NCBI GenBank assembly: GCA_034509425.1
Contig: JAVTVJ010001370.1
Span: 1-64,000 of the forward strand
DNA from: Eopsaltria australis
Taxonomy: Eukaryota; Chordata; Aves; Passeriformes; Petroicidae
Length of the DNA stretch: 64,000 nucleotides
Direction of reading: 5' to 3'
Shown: positions 7,823-22,387 of the stretch, piece after piece
Position numbering within the stretch: position 1 is the stretch's first letter
Layout of the letters: the number at the start of each line of letters is the position of its first letter
The notes under the pieces: model-generated
Seen by the model: the letters and a program-made list of their open reading frames with translations, nothing else
What the model was told of the DNA's origin: nothing
Databases searched by the model: none
Program-made: the position numbers and the translations under genes

Positions 7823-8460
7823 TTCACAGGATCATTTAGGTTGGAAAAGGCCTCTTAATATTATCAAGTCTAATCTGTGATGGAACACCACCGTGTCGAA
7901 TAGACCATGGCACTGAATGACACATCCAGTATTTACTTAAACAACTCCAGGGATAGTGACTTTATCACCTCCATTGGCAGACCATTCCAATATTAAGCAC
8001 TCTTTTTGTGAAGAATTTCTTCCTCATATCCAATCTAAACATTCCCTTGCTCAGTTTGAGGCCATGTCCTCTTGTTCTGTTGCTGGTTGCCTGAGAGAAG
8101 AGACCAACCCCCACCTGGGCACACCCTGCTTTCAGGCTGTTGTAGAAACTAGCAAGTTCCCCAGTGACCCTCCTTTTCTCCAGGCTAAACACCCCCAGCT
8201 CCCTCAGCTGCTCCTCACAGGACTTGTGCTCCAGACCCTTCCCCAGCTCCTTTGCCCTTCTCTGGACTCACTCCAGCCCCTCAATGTCTTTCTTGCACTG
8301 AGGGCCCAGAACTGGACACAGCACTCGAGGTGTGGCCTCACCAGTGCCCAGTACAGGGGGACAATCCCTGCCCTGCTCCTGCTGGCCACACCATTGCTGA
8401 TCCAGGCCAGGATGCCATTGGCCTTCTTGGCCACCTGGGCACACCCTGAGTGTGCATTTC
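7823..8460 (-). pseudogene. CR1 LINE, inverted, with end of ORF2 (reverse transcriptase C-terminus)
   Basis: On the minus strand this encodes the CR1 ORF2 C-terminal stretch [19 protein letters not shown] and [20 protein letters not shown]. The frame then breaks: the continuation [12 protein letters not shown] is in another frame, so at least one small indel lies near 8290-8310. The 3' end is at low coordinates (reverse complement of TTCCAACCTAAATGATCC near 7830). The element is dead and 5'-truncated. Similarity fades beyond about 8460. Confidence 0.9.
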
Positions 8461-11400
8461 CTTTCTGCAGAGTGTAAAACTACCCTCCCAAGTTCTATAT
8501 CCCTGTCCTTGAGCTTCCTGCCAAAATTCTGAAAAGTTCCTCCTGACAGTAAGGAGTGTTGTGAGTGCTGTACATGCCTTGTATTAAGACACATGTGTGT
8601 GAAAGAGAGGATGAAGTGTTAGCTCATAACGTAAATATATGGAAGCCAGCATCCCAGGATGTTTTGTCCAGGATAACAAAGACAGTTTTCATATGAGAAA
8701 CTAGAGACAAATTACTTAAAAAACACTGCAGCAGTGAATGTCTGATTACTGGAAAATGAAAAAAAACCAAACCAAAAAATCCCTTTCTGTCCTAAGATTC
8801 TGGATTTCCTTCCATTTTCATTTTATCCCTACAGAATATGGAAGACAGAGAATGTGTGACTAGAAATGACAGTGCTTCTCTATAGGTGGCATCCAGCTGC
8901 TTATAGGAAGGGAAAGAAAATGTTTTAGAAGCACGTGCAGATCTTATCAAATGCTATGGCATTTTTCATTCCTCTTACAGGCTATTGGGGAATATGATCA
9001 GGACTGGATGCAATTGTAGTGTTGGTTAGTGTGGGTTGTGGAATGGTGGGTGGGGAAATAAGTACCTAGCTAATTGTCGAGTCATCACATCACAGGATCC
9101 CCATCACGAGTATTTCACCCTTCCTGTTAGCAGCCCGAGGTGGGCTGTAGTGTCCCTCGGTCTTTTTGAATCCTTCTTCACTCACTCTCATCCCTATCTG
9201 TAGGCCTCCTATAGTTACTGCTGTTTCCATCCTGCACTGGAAAGAAACACATGAGCCATTCAGCTGGTGTACTTATTAACCTTCCTGAAAGTATGTGTAG
9301 GTCATGACGTTTGACCTAGATATGTTTGGATATGTTTGGAAGAGGCACCTTCTTTCAGTGATCATTGCGGAGTTGTCAGTAGTCCATGGTAAAAATGTAA
9401 AATGTGAGCGTATTTACAAATGTCATTCTGCTGCTGCAATCAGTCTTTTCGCACTACTTATCTAGATGGGTACATAATTTCTGTGACATCCATAACCTGT
9501 AACTTTCAAAATACACTCAGATGAACATTTTCATTTATAGTCTCTGAATAATTGACACATAATGCCCTAAAATTGCAAACGTCTTTTATCTCCCCACAGC
9601 CATGTTAAGAAAAATGAAACACTCTTCCCTAGCTAAACAGAGGCAGAGAAAAGGTACATGTAAAATATTCCATTTCTGTACAGATTACTCCCAGGTGTCC
9701 TTCAGCTGCCACAGGAGGAAGGAGGAAGTGTCCCTTTGTTTTATAATGCCGTTATTTTAAGATCAAAAAAGTTAAATATGCCCACGTAAAACAGTTTATA
9801 AAATTACCCTGCCTGATACAGGCACTTACAATTAAAACAGTCTTATCTGGCCAGAAACATATTCTTTTCAAGGTGTTAGGCAAAAATGTCACATCTCTGA
9901 CTGCAAATAACAGTGCTATAGTAGGATATATTTCCCTTCGTTAATTCCTGAGAAAAAAGGACTAAAGGCTCCAGCACCATGCGTCACCTCTGCCAAAAAA
10001 TAGAGCGGTGAATTCGTAGCTCTTACTTCTATTCTTTTGGCTCAGATAATGTTGGTTAGTCCACTTTTTATCCACTCTCCATGAGTCTTTCTTTCGTGGT
10101 CCTAAACAAGGTGTCTCACCTTCACTTTCACTTGTGGTGGTTTGTCTTGCACTCCTTCAGAGCTGCTTTGGCTAAGACTGGGAAGTTACCACTATGCAGC
10201 AGCATAATTTCACAGCAGTCAGGTAGCCTGCCATGGCTGGGGCATGATTCCTGTCAAAGATGAGATCACTGATGGGTTGAGATCCATAGTCATGGCAATG
10301 ACATAGAGAAGTTTTGGGGTTTTTTCTAAGAGGCAATGAACAGATTGGCAATTAATATACTTAGATTCACTGAAATCCATAGTTTTTTGAAATGTGTTAT
10401 TAAGCCCATGATTCTACCAGAAGTGCCAGAAGACAAAATTAGACACTTGTCAAAAAGGATAAGCCCAGAGGATTCAGTCCTTGCCTGAGATGTTGAAAGG
10501 TATTTTATACTTCCAACTAAATAAATCTGTAGTTTACTCAGAAGTTTTAAGGCATATATAGGTAAGTAAGAGTTAATATTTAACAAGAAATATGCAGGCA
10601 CTGTTACCAAAAAATTATTTTCCTTCTCTGCAAGAGGAATATATAATTCTGGTTTGTTAACTGGAAAGTAGAAATTTCATAGTATTATAATGTATGCTTT
10701 TTAAATATTAGCTTCACATGCGTATTGTTGCCACTAATTTACATGAAAATGACAGTTCATTATCAGGGTTTTAAATACCATTCAACTAGTTCCCTTCCAC
10801 TACAGAACATGTAGTTTAAATGCTCTCCTCTCTGATTAGCATTTGACAATGTATGGAAAAGTAACTTTTGACAATTACATGTAGAAAAAAAATGAGAAAA
10901 AAAAGAAACTTTTAAAGAAACGTTTATGAAAATAGCAATAGGATATAAATTTGTGGTGAAGAACTAAAACTGTATTTTGATACATCACAGTATTACGATG
11001 AAATATATTCTCTTGCTTTCTGTTTTTCAAATATAGAAAGAGAAAAGCAACTGTAAATGAAAAGTCAAGAACAAAGATGCTTTTCAAGTTTCATTAAAAT
11101 TATTTTTTGGGTGGAATAAAGTAGGAGAGCAGGAAAGTTCCACCGAACAATTTTCCTTTTGAGAATTCAAATCCAAGGTTATAACTTGTTCTGTCAAGAA
11201 CTAGATAAGTATTTCTGTAAATTCAGAGACTGCACACATACAGTAAATATTGTTCAAGAAATGTTCCCTGTGGAAGAAATTATTTTGAACAACTGAAGTT
11301 ATAGGCTCTACAACTTTAATATCAGATCTTCAGGTGTTTAGAGTCTAGCTATAAAATATGAATAAAAGAAAGGTAGCACCAATATTCTGAGAGTACTAGG

Positions 11401-14100
11401 ACTGTCTGTGTGACCTAAATACTACAGGTCAGTGATTACAGTACTTAATAGCAATTAATAAATCCTATACACTTATGGCCATGTAATGCCAGACACTCTT
11501 TCTATTAGTCACTTTCAGAGAAACTTCTGTTGCAATTTGCTTTCCTAGCTTGGATAATGAATGAAGAAGGTTCTCTGTCTCTCTTTTTTTAAGGGCCAGA
11601 GTGTCCTAGACACTGGGACACTGCAATTGCATGTTTGTATGCATAAGGTTTTTTTTCAGAAGCAGCAACAGCCTTCTTGGGTTGTACAGCAGTTCATTAC
11701 TTCCAAAAGCTGCATATGCCAGGCTTGAGCTCCCCGAGGTATCCACTTTCCTGGTAAACAAAGCAATGAAGGTTTGTGAGTCATTACAGCTGCCCAGCAC
11801 ATAGATGACCTAAGTAACTTTCCTGTTTAGCAAGCTTTATGACATTGCCTTCAGTTTCTTTGCTGTGTTTCTGAAATCTACTAAACTTAGACAGGTGATC
11901 ATTGAAGCATCGCATGGAGAACTGATAAAGTCCATGGAGAGAACATCAGATTGTTCCACCCCTCTGCTCAGCCATTGCTGCTTTTGAAATGTGAGAGAGC
12001 TCTAAAAGGTGCTTAGAAAAGTCAGTAACTGGCAGCTTGTCTTCACATTGATACTTGATATTTGCTTTTGTACCCGCTGAGACTTGCCCAAGATGGATTG
12101 TGGTACTCCCACTGGGCTGTGAAAGTGAGATACACACAGACCAGTTACTTCCACATACTTGAGCAGAGGAATTAAAACATCCTTTGGAATGTTTGTGTGC
12201 TGAGTGTGCCTCGACACATCCTTACCTGAATGTGCTCTTAACTGAATCTCTTTTGGCAGAATCACGTGACTGAAAGCTTTAGAAAGTTAATTCTTCAGGC
12301 TTGACTTCCCTTACAAGTAATACAAATATAGTGACCAGTTTTCAGTGACCATTTTGAAGTGCTTGAGTGCTTGGTGTGACTTAAAATGTCCTTATAATGA
12401 GAGAAAATCCTACCACAACAGTTATTAGAAATTATAAGAAGGTTCTTCTCTCACAGATCATACAGACTCAGTATGCACTTCCAACTCGCTTCACATGCCA
12501 CAGTGGTAAAAGTCAGATGAGAAGCTCCATCAAAATGTAAAATATGATTGTTGTTTTGAGTAATGTAGTTTACAGTATTAAAAGCAAGCATATTTGTTTT
12601 CCATGAGTCAAAAATTAATTTGTGTGTCAAATGAATCATTATCCTCACAATGACAAAATGCCTACATATTGTATTCTCTTTACAGGTTTTATTATGTTGT
12701 TCTTCTTTCCTTGGCATTGAGGACAATGAGATTTTTCCATCAGGATTAACACAAGAATGTTTTAGACTGAGCAAGGATTTTAAAAATGTCTGTCCTTTAG
12801 TTCTCTTCTAGATATGAAAGGGATACCTTTCTTTATTTGATAATGTGTGCTGACTTATTTTGGACAAAGTATATCTTTGTGTACATGCTTTCTTCATAAT
12901 AGTCAACAATGATCTGACTCCAAAAATAACTTTCATAAGATTTATAGATTTTAATTTTAAGGGTGCATGGCTGGACCTAAATAAATTATTGAAATTTTCA
13001 AAATTCTTTTTAGTACTATCAGATTTTATAGCAAGGTGTCTCCTTTTTTTCAGCTTTTACCTGCAACACTATGGCTTTTTCAGGAATGTATTTAATTTAA
13101 AAACTAAGCTTCATGATTAAAAGAAAAAAAATCCTTTCTGGAGACATCTATCTAATGTTATTAAGAAGTTCGATGTTGTTCCATGGCTTAATGCTCTTTT
13201 GCAAAAAGAGAACGGGAGAAAGACAAACCTGGAAAAAAGCCCTGTCTTTTTGTGAAAAACACTGAGGCTTCTCTCTTTTCTTTGCAATTTCATTACCCGG
13301 ATTCAAAAGCCTGTCCATGGATGAATCAGTTCCTGGCAGAAGTTACAACAGCCTGAAGGGTGCATTTATTTGAATGAGCAAAATTGTTCTTCTAGACAAA
13401 GTTCTGATTGCTCACCTCCCTTCAGTCAGGAAGAGGTGTTCACTGAAAACAACCCTTCCTGTCCTAAAACACCCACTGTCTTCTTTGATTTATAGTGCTG
13501 CGCAGTGAAGTCTGCATTAGGTGACGTGTGCATACACTGAGCACAGAGATGGGTAGAATAGATCACTCTTGCTGGGAGCTCTGATCTGGGTGTGATAGTT
13601 TGCCAGAGACATGTCTGCATTGAATTGATGAGGTACTTCGCCTTCAGGTCCAATAAATTTTCTTTGAAGGCATCCTAAATATGACCTGTTTAAAAAGTAA
13701 CAATGAGCAAAACCTGCTTTTTGAAAATTATAATTTAAACATACCCCTTCTGCATTATCGAAAAATAAACTGAGGCTGCAGGGGTGCTGTACTCTGTGAA
13801 CCCAAGTGTTTTACTGTCATGCAGGTAAATCCAGGGAAGTTCTTGCAAAGCACTGAACATCATGTGAGCATAACACTTTACTGAGATCCCTCAGTGTGGG
13901 AGGAACATAGTGAGGAAACCAGAGTTCTTTCTGAGGACCACCTGTGCCATGAAGTGTTCATACAGACTGTTTCCCTGGGTCTGCACTCCAGGATGATGAC
14001 CTGGCCAACTCTGTTGCCCTGTTGGGGTTTTTTCAGTTTCTTTCTGTTTGAAATAGGAATATGAAGCTTCACTTCTCTTGTGGAATGCATTGACAGAGCG
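8461..14100. other. Non-coding, nothing recognised
   Basis: AT-rich sequence without a supported gene or repeat family. Open frames are 60-110 codons, show no known domain, and are what chance would give. Confidence 0.4.
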
Positions 14101-17100
14101 ATGAAAATATGCTATTTATTATTGTGTCTGATTGCTGAGAAGTGTGACTGTGCATCAGAAGTGGAAACCTCCTGGCATTTGCAAATCATGAAGATTCATT
14201 CCATTGCATAACCACAGAGTAGGTAAATTCTAAATCTACACAAACGTATTCTGTAAGCTGTATTGTCTTTCAAAGGTTTTATGATCATTCACATTTAAAA
14301 TAAAATTGTTAAAAGCTTTGCAAATTTTAAGGTGGCAATTCCAAAATTATTTTTTGCACCTTTCTAGGGAAGTCAAGTAGTTCACAAAGTCATAAGAAAA
14401 TAAAAATCACCTTCTAAGAATTTTTTGAAGCCCACCCTGAAAAGCATGCAAAATTTAAAGAAGTGAAACTAGACTGTAACCTAGAGATATATTGTATTTG
14501 GTCTTGTATTTTCAGGTACTGAATAAAAATACTTCTATTTCTTATAGAGGTTGATTACTGCTCACTAGGCTTGCACTTGTAATTAACAGAAAAGTGCAAA
14601 TAAAGAGTATTTTGATCCAGTTACTGTAGTCAATTGAACAACTTCAATTTAGTGAGTTTTGGGATTTTTTTCTTTAAAACTTTGTGTTGTTTTCTTTGTT
14701 TTGAATGCAAAAAAAAGCATAAAAATATTGTTTTGAATATTTTGACAACATTTATTAACCGAATTTTATTTGAACAAGTTTAACAGCTTGAATACCTCCT
14801 CAACTAGATAATTCATGAAATTCATTGTCCATGAGAGAAACCAAACTAAATCTAAAAATTTCATCAAACAGTGCTTATAGAGGATTGCTGTAAATCAGTT
14901 TATTGTGCTGTGGTCTGGTGTCCTGACTGCAGAATATTTACACCAGAACTGTGGTTTTGGAGAAGATATGTGCCAGGAGGAAGACCTGTGCAAAAGATGG
15001 GGAGAGGGATGTCTGCAGACACATATATAATAATATGGTAATAATATGGGGTGGTGTTTCAAACATCAATTTCCCATACAAATTGTTATTAAGACTAAAG
15101 ACAGCTTAGCCTTAAATCTGGTCTATTTGAGGTAAGAAACAAGTGTTTGTCAGCACTGCAACATTTAGCCTCCAATATGAAAGAAATACAAACTAATGGA
15201 CTTTAATCTGCCATGTTTGATTTTATTCATGCAGAAAACTGAGCAGACTCATCAGACGAAATGCTCAGTGGTGATGCAGCTGCTTTCTGCCAGTGGGATG
15301 CCTGAGCATCTCAGGGCTGCCACAGGGACACGTGCCACAGATCTCCCTTTGTCAGAGAGGAAAACGGCCGTAATAGGAACTGGCAGATCTGTGCCAGGGC
15401 TGCACTTTAGCTTCACACAGCCGTACAAGGCAGTTGTAAAAGTAAGAAGGGCTTGCCACAACACAGAGGCAGTGTTTGTGGACAGCGCAGGAGAATGCAC
15501 TAAACGCATTTATTCTCTACTTTGTAATTCTTAAGCATCTCCGAGATCCGCAGTTGGACATGCTTGAAACAAGCAATAGAATGACTTATTCTTTTGGCTA
15601 GGAAGGTTTTTCTGGATGCTTATTTCCTTTGTGGATAAATCAAAGAAGGTTTTGTCTCATGGCAATTTCCAAAGACAATTTTAGCAAATCCAGGAAGAGA
15701 AAAACCGGTCTGATTCCTCCAGGGGAAAAAAAAAGTAACATTTTTTCGACTTGCCACTTTCCTATCTCCGTATATTCTGATGCTTGTAATTGTGTTAACA
15801 TCATGTCAGAGCATGTCAGAAGAGTTCTTTCTACAAGGCTGCATTTTATGAGCTCAGAGCCAAAACTACTTAGTTGTTTCCCTACCATTCCCATGCTATT
15901 ATAACATTTTGTTCAGGTTTAATGAGACTACAGATGATATAAAATGCATTTCAAAGTATCCTAGCTGCACAAGTTATTCTCCAGTCTGTTACAGTACTGC
16001 ATGCTATACGGTAGACTTTATTTCAGATGTTTATGTACTATGAGAGTGCAGTAACAGTATAGAGGGCCATATAGCATGGCCCTTGTGCTCATCTTGGAAA
16101 GTATTTATGATTTGCAGGAGTATTAAACTCATGGCAAGGATCAAAATATTCTGAGTAAAAGCTGACTGCCTATTTTAGGATTCTGAATTTGAAATAGTAT
16201 AGAAACAATTTGTAAGTATGGAGGTATATAAGGGCTAATTAAGAACTTCTTTTCTGGTGTAAATGTTTAGTGACAGCTTTCTGAAAACAGTTGTGTGGAC
16301 TGTCATAATTGTTTCAAATGTAATTTATTTTTTCCCCAAAGAAATTTGAAGTGTTTTTAATTAATGAAGCAAAAAGCAAAGCCCATGAAATGAGACATAC
16401 AAAGAAAAATTAACTGTATAATTGCTTTAGATTTAGATCGTGGAGTAGTTCTTAGTCTAGGTTGCTGTCAAAGGCAAATTCTAAAAACTTAATATGTAAT
16501 TGTCTTTACAGCTGTTTAAGAGAGCTGCTGAAATTTGTGCTGCCTTCTTCCCACAAGTGGTTGCACAGCTGAGATGTGTTCTGCATTTATAACTTCTCAT
16601 TTGCACTTTCAAATGTTAGTATCAGCACAGTGGAGCTGATTAAACCTTACTGCACAGAAGATATAATGTGAGATGGTCAGCTTACTTCAAATAATTATAT
16701 TCTGATGTTTTCCACAGCCTTGTATGTGGAAAATGACATCAGTACAGACAGCACTGAAAAGTTCAGTGTGATTATGAATGATTTGCTTTGCTAGTTGCAA
16801 TCTGAATTCCATTGGAATTGTGTAAGGTTCTTGGCAAAGTTTACTGCCTTATCATCTGTAAGCACACCAACAACATAGTAATTAGAAAAATAAATGTGGA
16901 AGTTCCTTCCAGATAAACCCTAAGGGTTATCAAACCTTTGAGTTTTGTCTCTATTCTGCTTTTCAGCCCTCCCCTTAACTCCTGGTATCTTAGCTAGGCT
17001 TTGAAAAGTCATTCATTAGCTCAGGCTGTATCTAAGGACTGGACCCACCAGGACAAAGTAGGCACTGATAGAGGGAAATCTTGTTTCGTGTGCCAGCTAC

Positions 17101-20100
17101 AGGAGACAGCTAACATAATTACCATCTGACATGATCACAGAGGCTAATGATCCCTTACTAGATGTGGGCATTTGAGTGTGCAAACAAGCACGGTTAAAAA
17201 TTTGGCAAATTTGGAATTTCAATTCCCAGTAAATACCACAGTTACAGGGTCTGTGTAAAAACGAAGAATTGCAGCATTGCATGTAAAAGTATGTCCCCTT
17301 CATTGCCCCTGTAAGGAATGAGGAATGATGGGTGCTTAGGGGAGGGTCATAATCCTTCCAGACATCTGAGTTTCATCTGTTGCTGCATGTCAACAGCAGC
17401 ATCTTTCTGCCAAGCACTTAATGGAATTTACAAAGTACAAGTGGGTTCTTTGGCTTATTATGAAACATAATAAGCGAGTTAGGACATGTCTACCTGGGTG
17501 CAATGAAACACAGTGCAGCAGTTTCCTGAGTGGAAACAGCTAAGTGGCACAGCCTTGCTGCCTGGGGTCTATAAGTGGTATCACAGGATTTTCATGATGC
17601 TATTCCAAAGTTAACTGATCCTGTGTGTGCATAGTGCTTGTGGTGTCTCTGCAAGATATTCCTTAACAGTACTGTGCAGGCAGAGCTAATGATAACATGG
17701 GTGCACATATCTGAAAGACACTGATACACCCCTTAGAATGGGGTCTGCAAAGCCTGACTTCCAACAGGGAAGACAGTGCTTACCTTTGGCACCAAGTCTG
17801 AAAAGAGGAGTGAGTCCTAGAGAGCAAAAGCTGACACTTTCACCACTCAACTGCCATGCAAGAGACCTGTTCTATTTGTTCAGTATTCACAACCACAAAC
17901 ATGTTCCTGATATAGGACAATTAATTCTCTGTCAAAAATATTAAGCAGTGGAAAAGGAATCATGCTTCCTTTTCACACCATTACAGTCAATGACGGTGAA
18001 CTCTAGTTTCTGACCTACTACCTATTTAGCATGAGCCAGCTTTCATTGAAAAAGACTCCAAGTAAGAGCTTTTTTATGTTATTAAGCTTTCAGTGTCACA
18101 CTCACATTTCAACTTTCCCTTCCTCCTCTGCAATTTTTCCATACAAATTTGGCAACAATTCCAGGAAGAAATGTAAAGTACTCATTCCAGAGTGAGTACC
18201 TTACTGTCTAGCAGCTAGGTAAGCCTCCTTAAGAGGGTTAAAAATTAATGGAATCCTGTCTGTCATAGGTGAGAGCTGTAGCCATTCAGACACTGAATAG
18301 ATGAGAAACGGGACCATCTTTTGTGTAGCACTCTGTCTTGCACATGCTGAGTACACAGTTGCTAGGTGAAGCTGGGAAGCATGATAAATTAGCTTGTGAA
18401 TACTGGTAAAGCTTTAGTTTGGAACAGTTGCTGAACTCTCCCAAATCATCAAGGCTGAAATACGTCTTAGAAGAGCCAGAAGCCCAGATTTAGGCACATA
18501 AAGATCTCTACAGTTAAATCACACAGTGACTAAGGATTTCCTTTTATCTGCAGGATTGGGTGGTAGCTGAGATAAGTGTAGTCATTCTTGCATGAAGATT
18601 TGTGTCCACATTGGTTAAGATTGTGGCTGAGGGCATTGGAGTGACTCCTTAAGTAGAGCAGGGGATTTCTTGGTCCTGGCAGAAGAGAACTCTCAGCAGT
18701 TTGGATCAGGCAAAGAAAAGACACTGATTAAAATCAATTAATTATTAAACAGTCTTAATCACATTTCTGATCAAAAGATTTCTGAGTCAGATTTTGCCCG
18801 TGTTATGCTGAAGAGAGAAATTAGGGTGTTATGTATTACTGGGAAGAAATGAGGGTTAGATATCACATGCTGGGTTATGTTTTAGTTTAACTGGCATTTG
18901 TCTTCCTCTTTTGTCTCGTGTTCCTTATTTCCAGAAAGAATTTAGTCTCTTGCCAGTGAGTGATAGCACAGGAAACCTAATTTCCTATTCTGAAAACACA
19001 GTCCAAAGTGCTATTCATTACAAAATTTAACATTTCAGAGAGGTGCAGACCATGAAATATTTAAAGATGTTACAACAGTGCTGGCTTTATTTAGATATTT
19101 TGATTATACCATTCAGTCTGTTGTTTTCTAGTAAAGGGCTAATTTGTGTTTACCTGTGAACTCAAACAAAAGATTTATAAAGAATTCAAAGGAGGACCTG
19201 AGGATTCGATATTGCTCCACTAACTGGCGTTAACAGTGCGTTGGGTATGTCACTGCCCACTGCCCCAGCCAAGAGGCACTTCTACTTGCTCAAGTGGGAC
19301 TGGTCGTGGCTCTCCGGTGAAAGGCGGCAATAGGGCCTGTCTGGCATTCTGCAGCTGTTTGGGGTAGCAACTTGCTCACATTCAATATGATTTTTGTGCA
19401 ATATTGACTTCATTCGTATTGTTTCAAGTCTATACAAAGGTAACTTCAGCAGGTATATTTATGCAAAGTCTTTGGGTTGGATTGTGGGGTTTCTTTTAAT
19501 TGCACACAGAAGTTAAGGAGAATGTGATAGCTGTGTGCCTTAACTAAGCAGGCCAGTTACTTAATCTCATCTGTAGTCCTGCAGAAAAACTGGGGCTTGC
19601 TGTAACGAAAGGGATAGGACACTTGTGGCGTAAAGCCAATGGACATTACCTGCTGCCAGGAAAAGAAAACCAGGGAGATGTTCAGGTAGGGGTTCTTCTG
19701 CTCACTTGTCCCGTGCAGTGGACCTGGCCTCAGCTCAGTGAGAGCAGGTACCTGACTGCCGTGCTGCTCTTGGGCACCCATGCTTGGCTCTTGAAGGTAT
19801 TCCCTGGGATAGAAAAACACATTTTCAAACCAAGCTAAATCCATCCCATCACCTAAAATTGATACATCAAAACAAAATTATGTTTTAAAATTAACTGCTA
19901 TTCCCAAGACTTAGATTCTCTACCTTTTGTTGTTTGTGTTTTATGCAACCCTGTTGAATTCAATGGACCCCTAACAGACATTCATCTAGAGTCAACAAAG
20001 CAAGTTTTGCCTTGAAGCAGAATTATTCTGTCAGTTTGTAGTATATTTCTAAAGTTGTGAGTGTGGATTTTGCTTAGAAAGTTCTTTAAAGGACCTGTAG

Positions 20101-20943
20101 TTAGAATGTCCCACATGCAAAAAAACAGAATTGCACAATATTTTTCCAGCAAGAAGTATTTTCTTTTCTTGGTCTAATCCTCCATAATCTCGCTAACAGG
20201 AACAAAATATTGCTGCTTTTTGTGTTCTTGTACAGAGCTGTCAGCAGTTGTTGACAACTTGCAATGTGTTTATACACATGCTCTCACATTCTGAAGAGCA
20301 GAATATATACACAAGACATTCACAGATCTAGTTTGGCAATTTATCCTTTTATTTTTTGCCCCATAGCATGTGATGTCTGTCCTGTTCTGCTGCCATAATC
20401 TGTCATTTTCAGTATTTTTTCTGCTTTTTGCAATTCTTCATTCAAGTGATGACTGTTTCTTTCATAAAGTCTCATTATCATGCTTCATTCAACTTATTGA
20501 GCAGTTAAAATTCCTGTTATTGCATTTTCCATATTGTTCTGTGGTATGAAGGTAGTCCGTCTTTCTCTGTCACAGCTTGTGCTGATGTAGCTGTCAGCTG
20601 AATTACTATATGTTAATTAAAATAGCCTTTTTTCAAATGATATTACAGAATAAATTGCAGTGAGCAATTTCATTATCATAATTTTTCCCCTTAATTTTTA
20701 ATATCCAAATTAATAATTTTAATTTTGAATACACTATGTTCTTTTAATATGCATATGAGAGAATATTTCAAGACATACTAAATGTCATATTTATAGAGGG
20801 CCCATACAGAAAATGCTGAAAAAACATGTGCTACAATTATTACAGATTTTTAAATACAACTATGAGAATAAGGTTAGTCTCACTCTTTGACATTGCTTTT
20901 GTTCATTATGCTTTTACTAGTAAAAGTAAACCCTGAATATCTT
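14101..20943. other. Non-coding, nothing firmly recognised
   Basis: Mostly AT-rich. Two short stretches, about 15230-15530 and 19200-19340, are richer in CpG than their surroundings. The first holds a 112-codon open frame at 15196-15534 with no family I recognise. No transposable element was identified. Confidence 0.4.
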
Positions 20944-21040
20944 TAAAAGAGGGAGAAAGGGAGAGAAAAAGGGAGAGAGACAGAGAGAGTAAGATAAAGG
21001 GACAGAGAGAGAAAGAAAGCAAGAAAGGAAGAGAGGAGAA
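20944..21040. repeat. Purine-rich (GA)n tract
   Basis: About 97 bases consist of G and A with only a few interruptions (GGGAGA, GAGAGA and GAAAG blocks). Simple-sequence tract; polypurine runs of this length can adopt triplex DNA. Confidence 0.9.
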
Positions 21041-22163
21041 TATAAGGAGAAATTTAAAAATAATACCTTTAATTTAAATTTTTGAATGTTTATAAACGTG
21101 AGGATTCTGGTGATACATAAAGACAATTGTAGCAATAAAAAAATCCTCTTCTATTCTGCTGCAATTTTCTAAACGTCACTTTCCCTTCTGTGCTTTCTGT
21201 GTGTGAACCACAAAATTTTTCTCTATTAAATCCTGCCTAATCATCTCATCCTACATTTTCTTTCACATTAGAGAGAGACTCAGGCTGCATAGACACCGAG
21301 ATAAGAAGCTATATTTTCCTTATATCTTAAGTTATCTGGACACAAAATTGTCATTCTTCATTTTTCTGTATACTTGATGTAAAACATCAGACCTGACATG
21401 AAGTTCCCATTTCTGTGTTAGTGCTGTGAAGATTCACTGAGACGTACTGAAATACAAGAAACAGTGGCACAGCGTAAAATATCATCTGAAAACTGAGGCA
21501 GGGACACCATACTTTGAATGAGAAATTGCTTTGTTTTTTGTTGCTTCTTAAAATAAAAAAATCAATAGAAGGAAGAAAAAGAGCGTTTTGCTGAGATGAC
21601 TGTTCCCTTCAATTCTGTAAGGAAGCCTGAGGCATACTGATGACATCTTTATGCTTCTTTATGTTTCTGAGTTAGGCTGTAAAAATAATTACTATTCTAA
21701 TAGCAAAACTTGGTTAAAGCATAGAGGGCAGTGAGGATGATGCCTATATGCCCATTTCCGTAAATGTTTCTATCTATTTGGTCACATAAAGTTACTCACA
21801 GGAGTAAGGATTGGTACTAATACTATTGTCAGTCTGGAAAATATTAGCACTACATCAACAATCAGCTGCTAGATTTTTTTTCTGGAGTCATTAAAAAGAT
21901 TAAAATATTTATTTTACTGAGGTATCCATCTGATGCCTCTGAACACTTCATGTCTGATGTTTTTGCTCTAGTTTTTTCAGATTCCTCTTTTGGATGTGCT
22001 AATGGAACTCTGCTCTTAGAATTCTCCATGAAGTAAAGCTGTTAAATTTTTTTCCTTCCCCTCCACCCTAAAACTTTCTCATAAAAACACTTCTATTAAA
22101 GTGGACTTGGACAGCCACCCAAGGTCACTAGTTTGGAAGAAAGTACACATTTTAACTGAAATG
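21041..22163. other. Non-coding, nothing recognised
   Basis: AT-rich flank of the ERVL element, without a gene or repeat that I can name. Confidence 0.4.
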
Positions 22164-22168
22164 ATCAT
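22164..22168 (+). repeat. Left target-site duplication of the ERVL element (ATCAT)
   Basis: ATCAT directly precedes the TG that opens the 5' LTR. The same five bases recur at 25438-25442, just after the 3' LTR. ERVL elements make 5-bp duplications. Confidence 0.65.
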
Positions 22169-22386
22169 TGTCCTGGTTTCAGTCAGGATAGAGTTAATGC
22201 TCCTCCCAATAGCTGGTACAGTTCTATGTTTTAGATATAGGATAAGAATAATGTTGGTAACACACGGAGGTTTTAAAAGTCAAGAGCTTCTCAACTTCTC
22301 ATAATGCACCACCAGTGGAGAGGCTAGGGAGCACCAGAAGCTGAAGAGGACACAAGAAAGACAGCTGACCAAACCTAAGGGATGTC
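22169..22386 (+). repeat. ERVL 5' LTR, truncated
   Basis: It opens with TGTCCTGGTTTCAG and continues with AGAGTTAATGCTCCTCCCAA and GATAAGAATAATG. At about 22386 it stops inside the U3-like part; the region that in the 3' copy holds the T-rich tract and the LTR end is absent. Pol sequence follows at once, so one deletion appears to have removed the LTR end, primer site, gag, protease and the start of RT. Confidence 0.8.
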
Positions 22387-22387
22387 C

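Noticed and set aside
8268..8594. Minus-strand frame of 108 codons as a host gene
   Set aside because: It ends in CR1 ORF2 text in a shifted frame, so it is part of the dead CR1.
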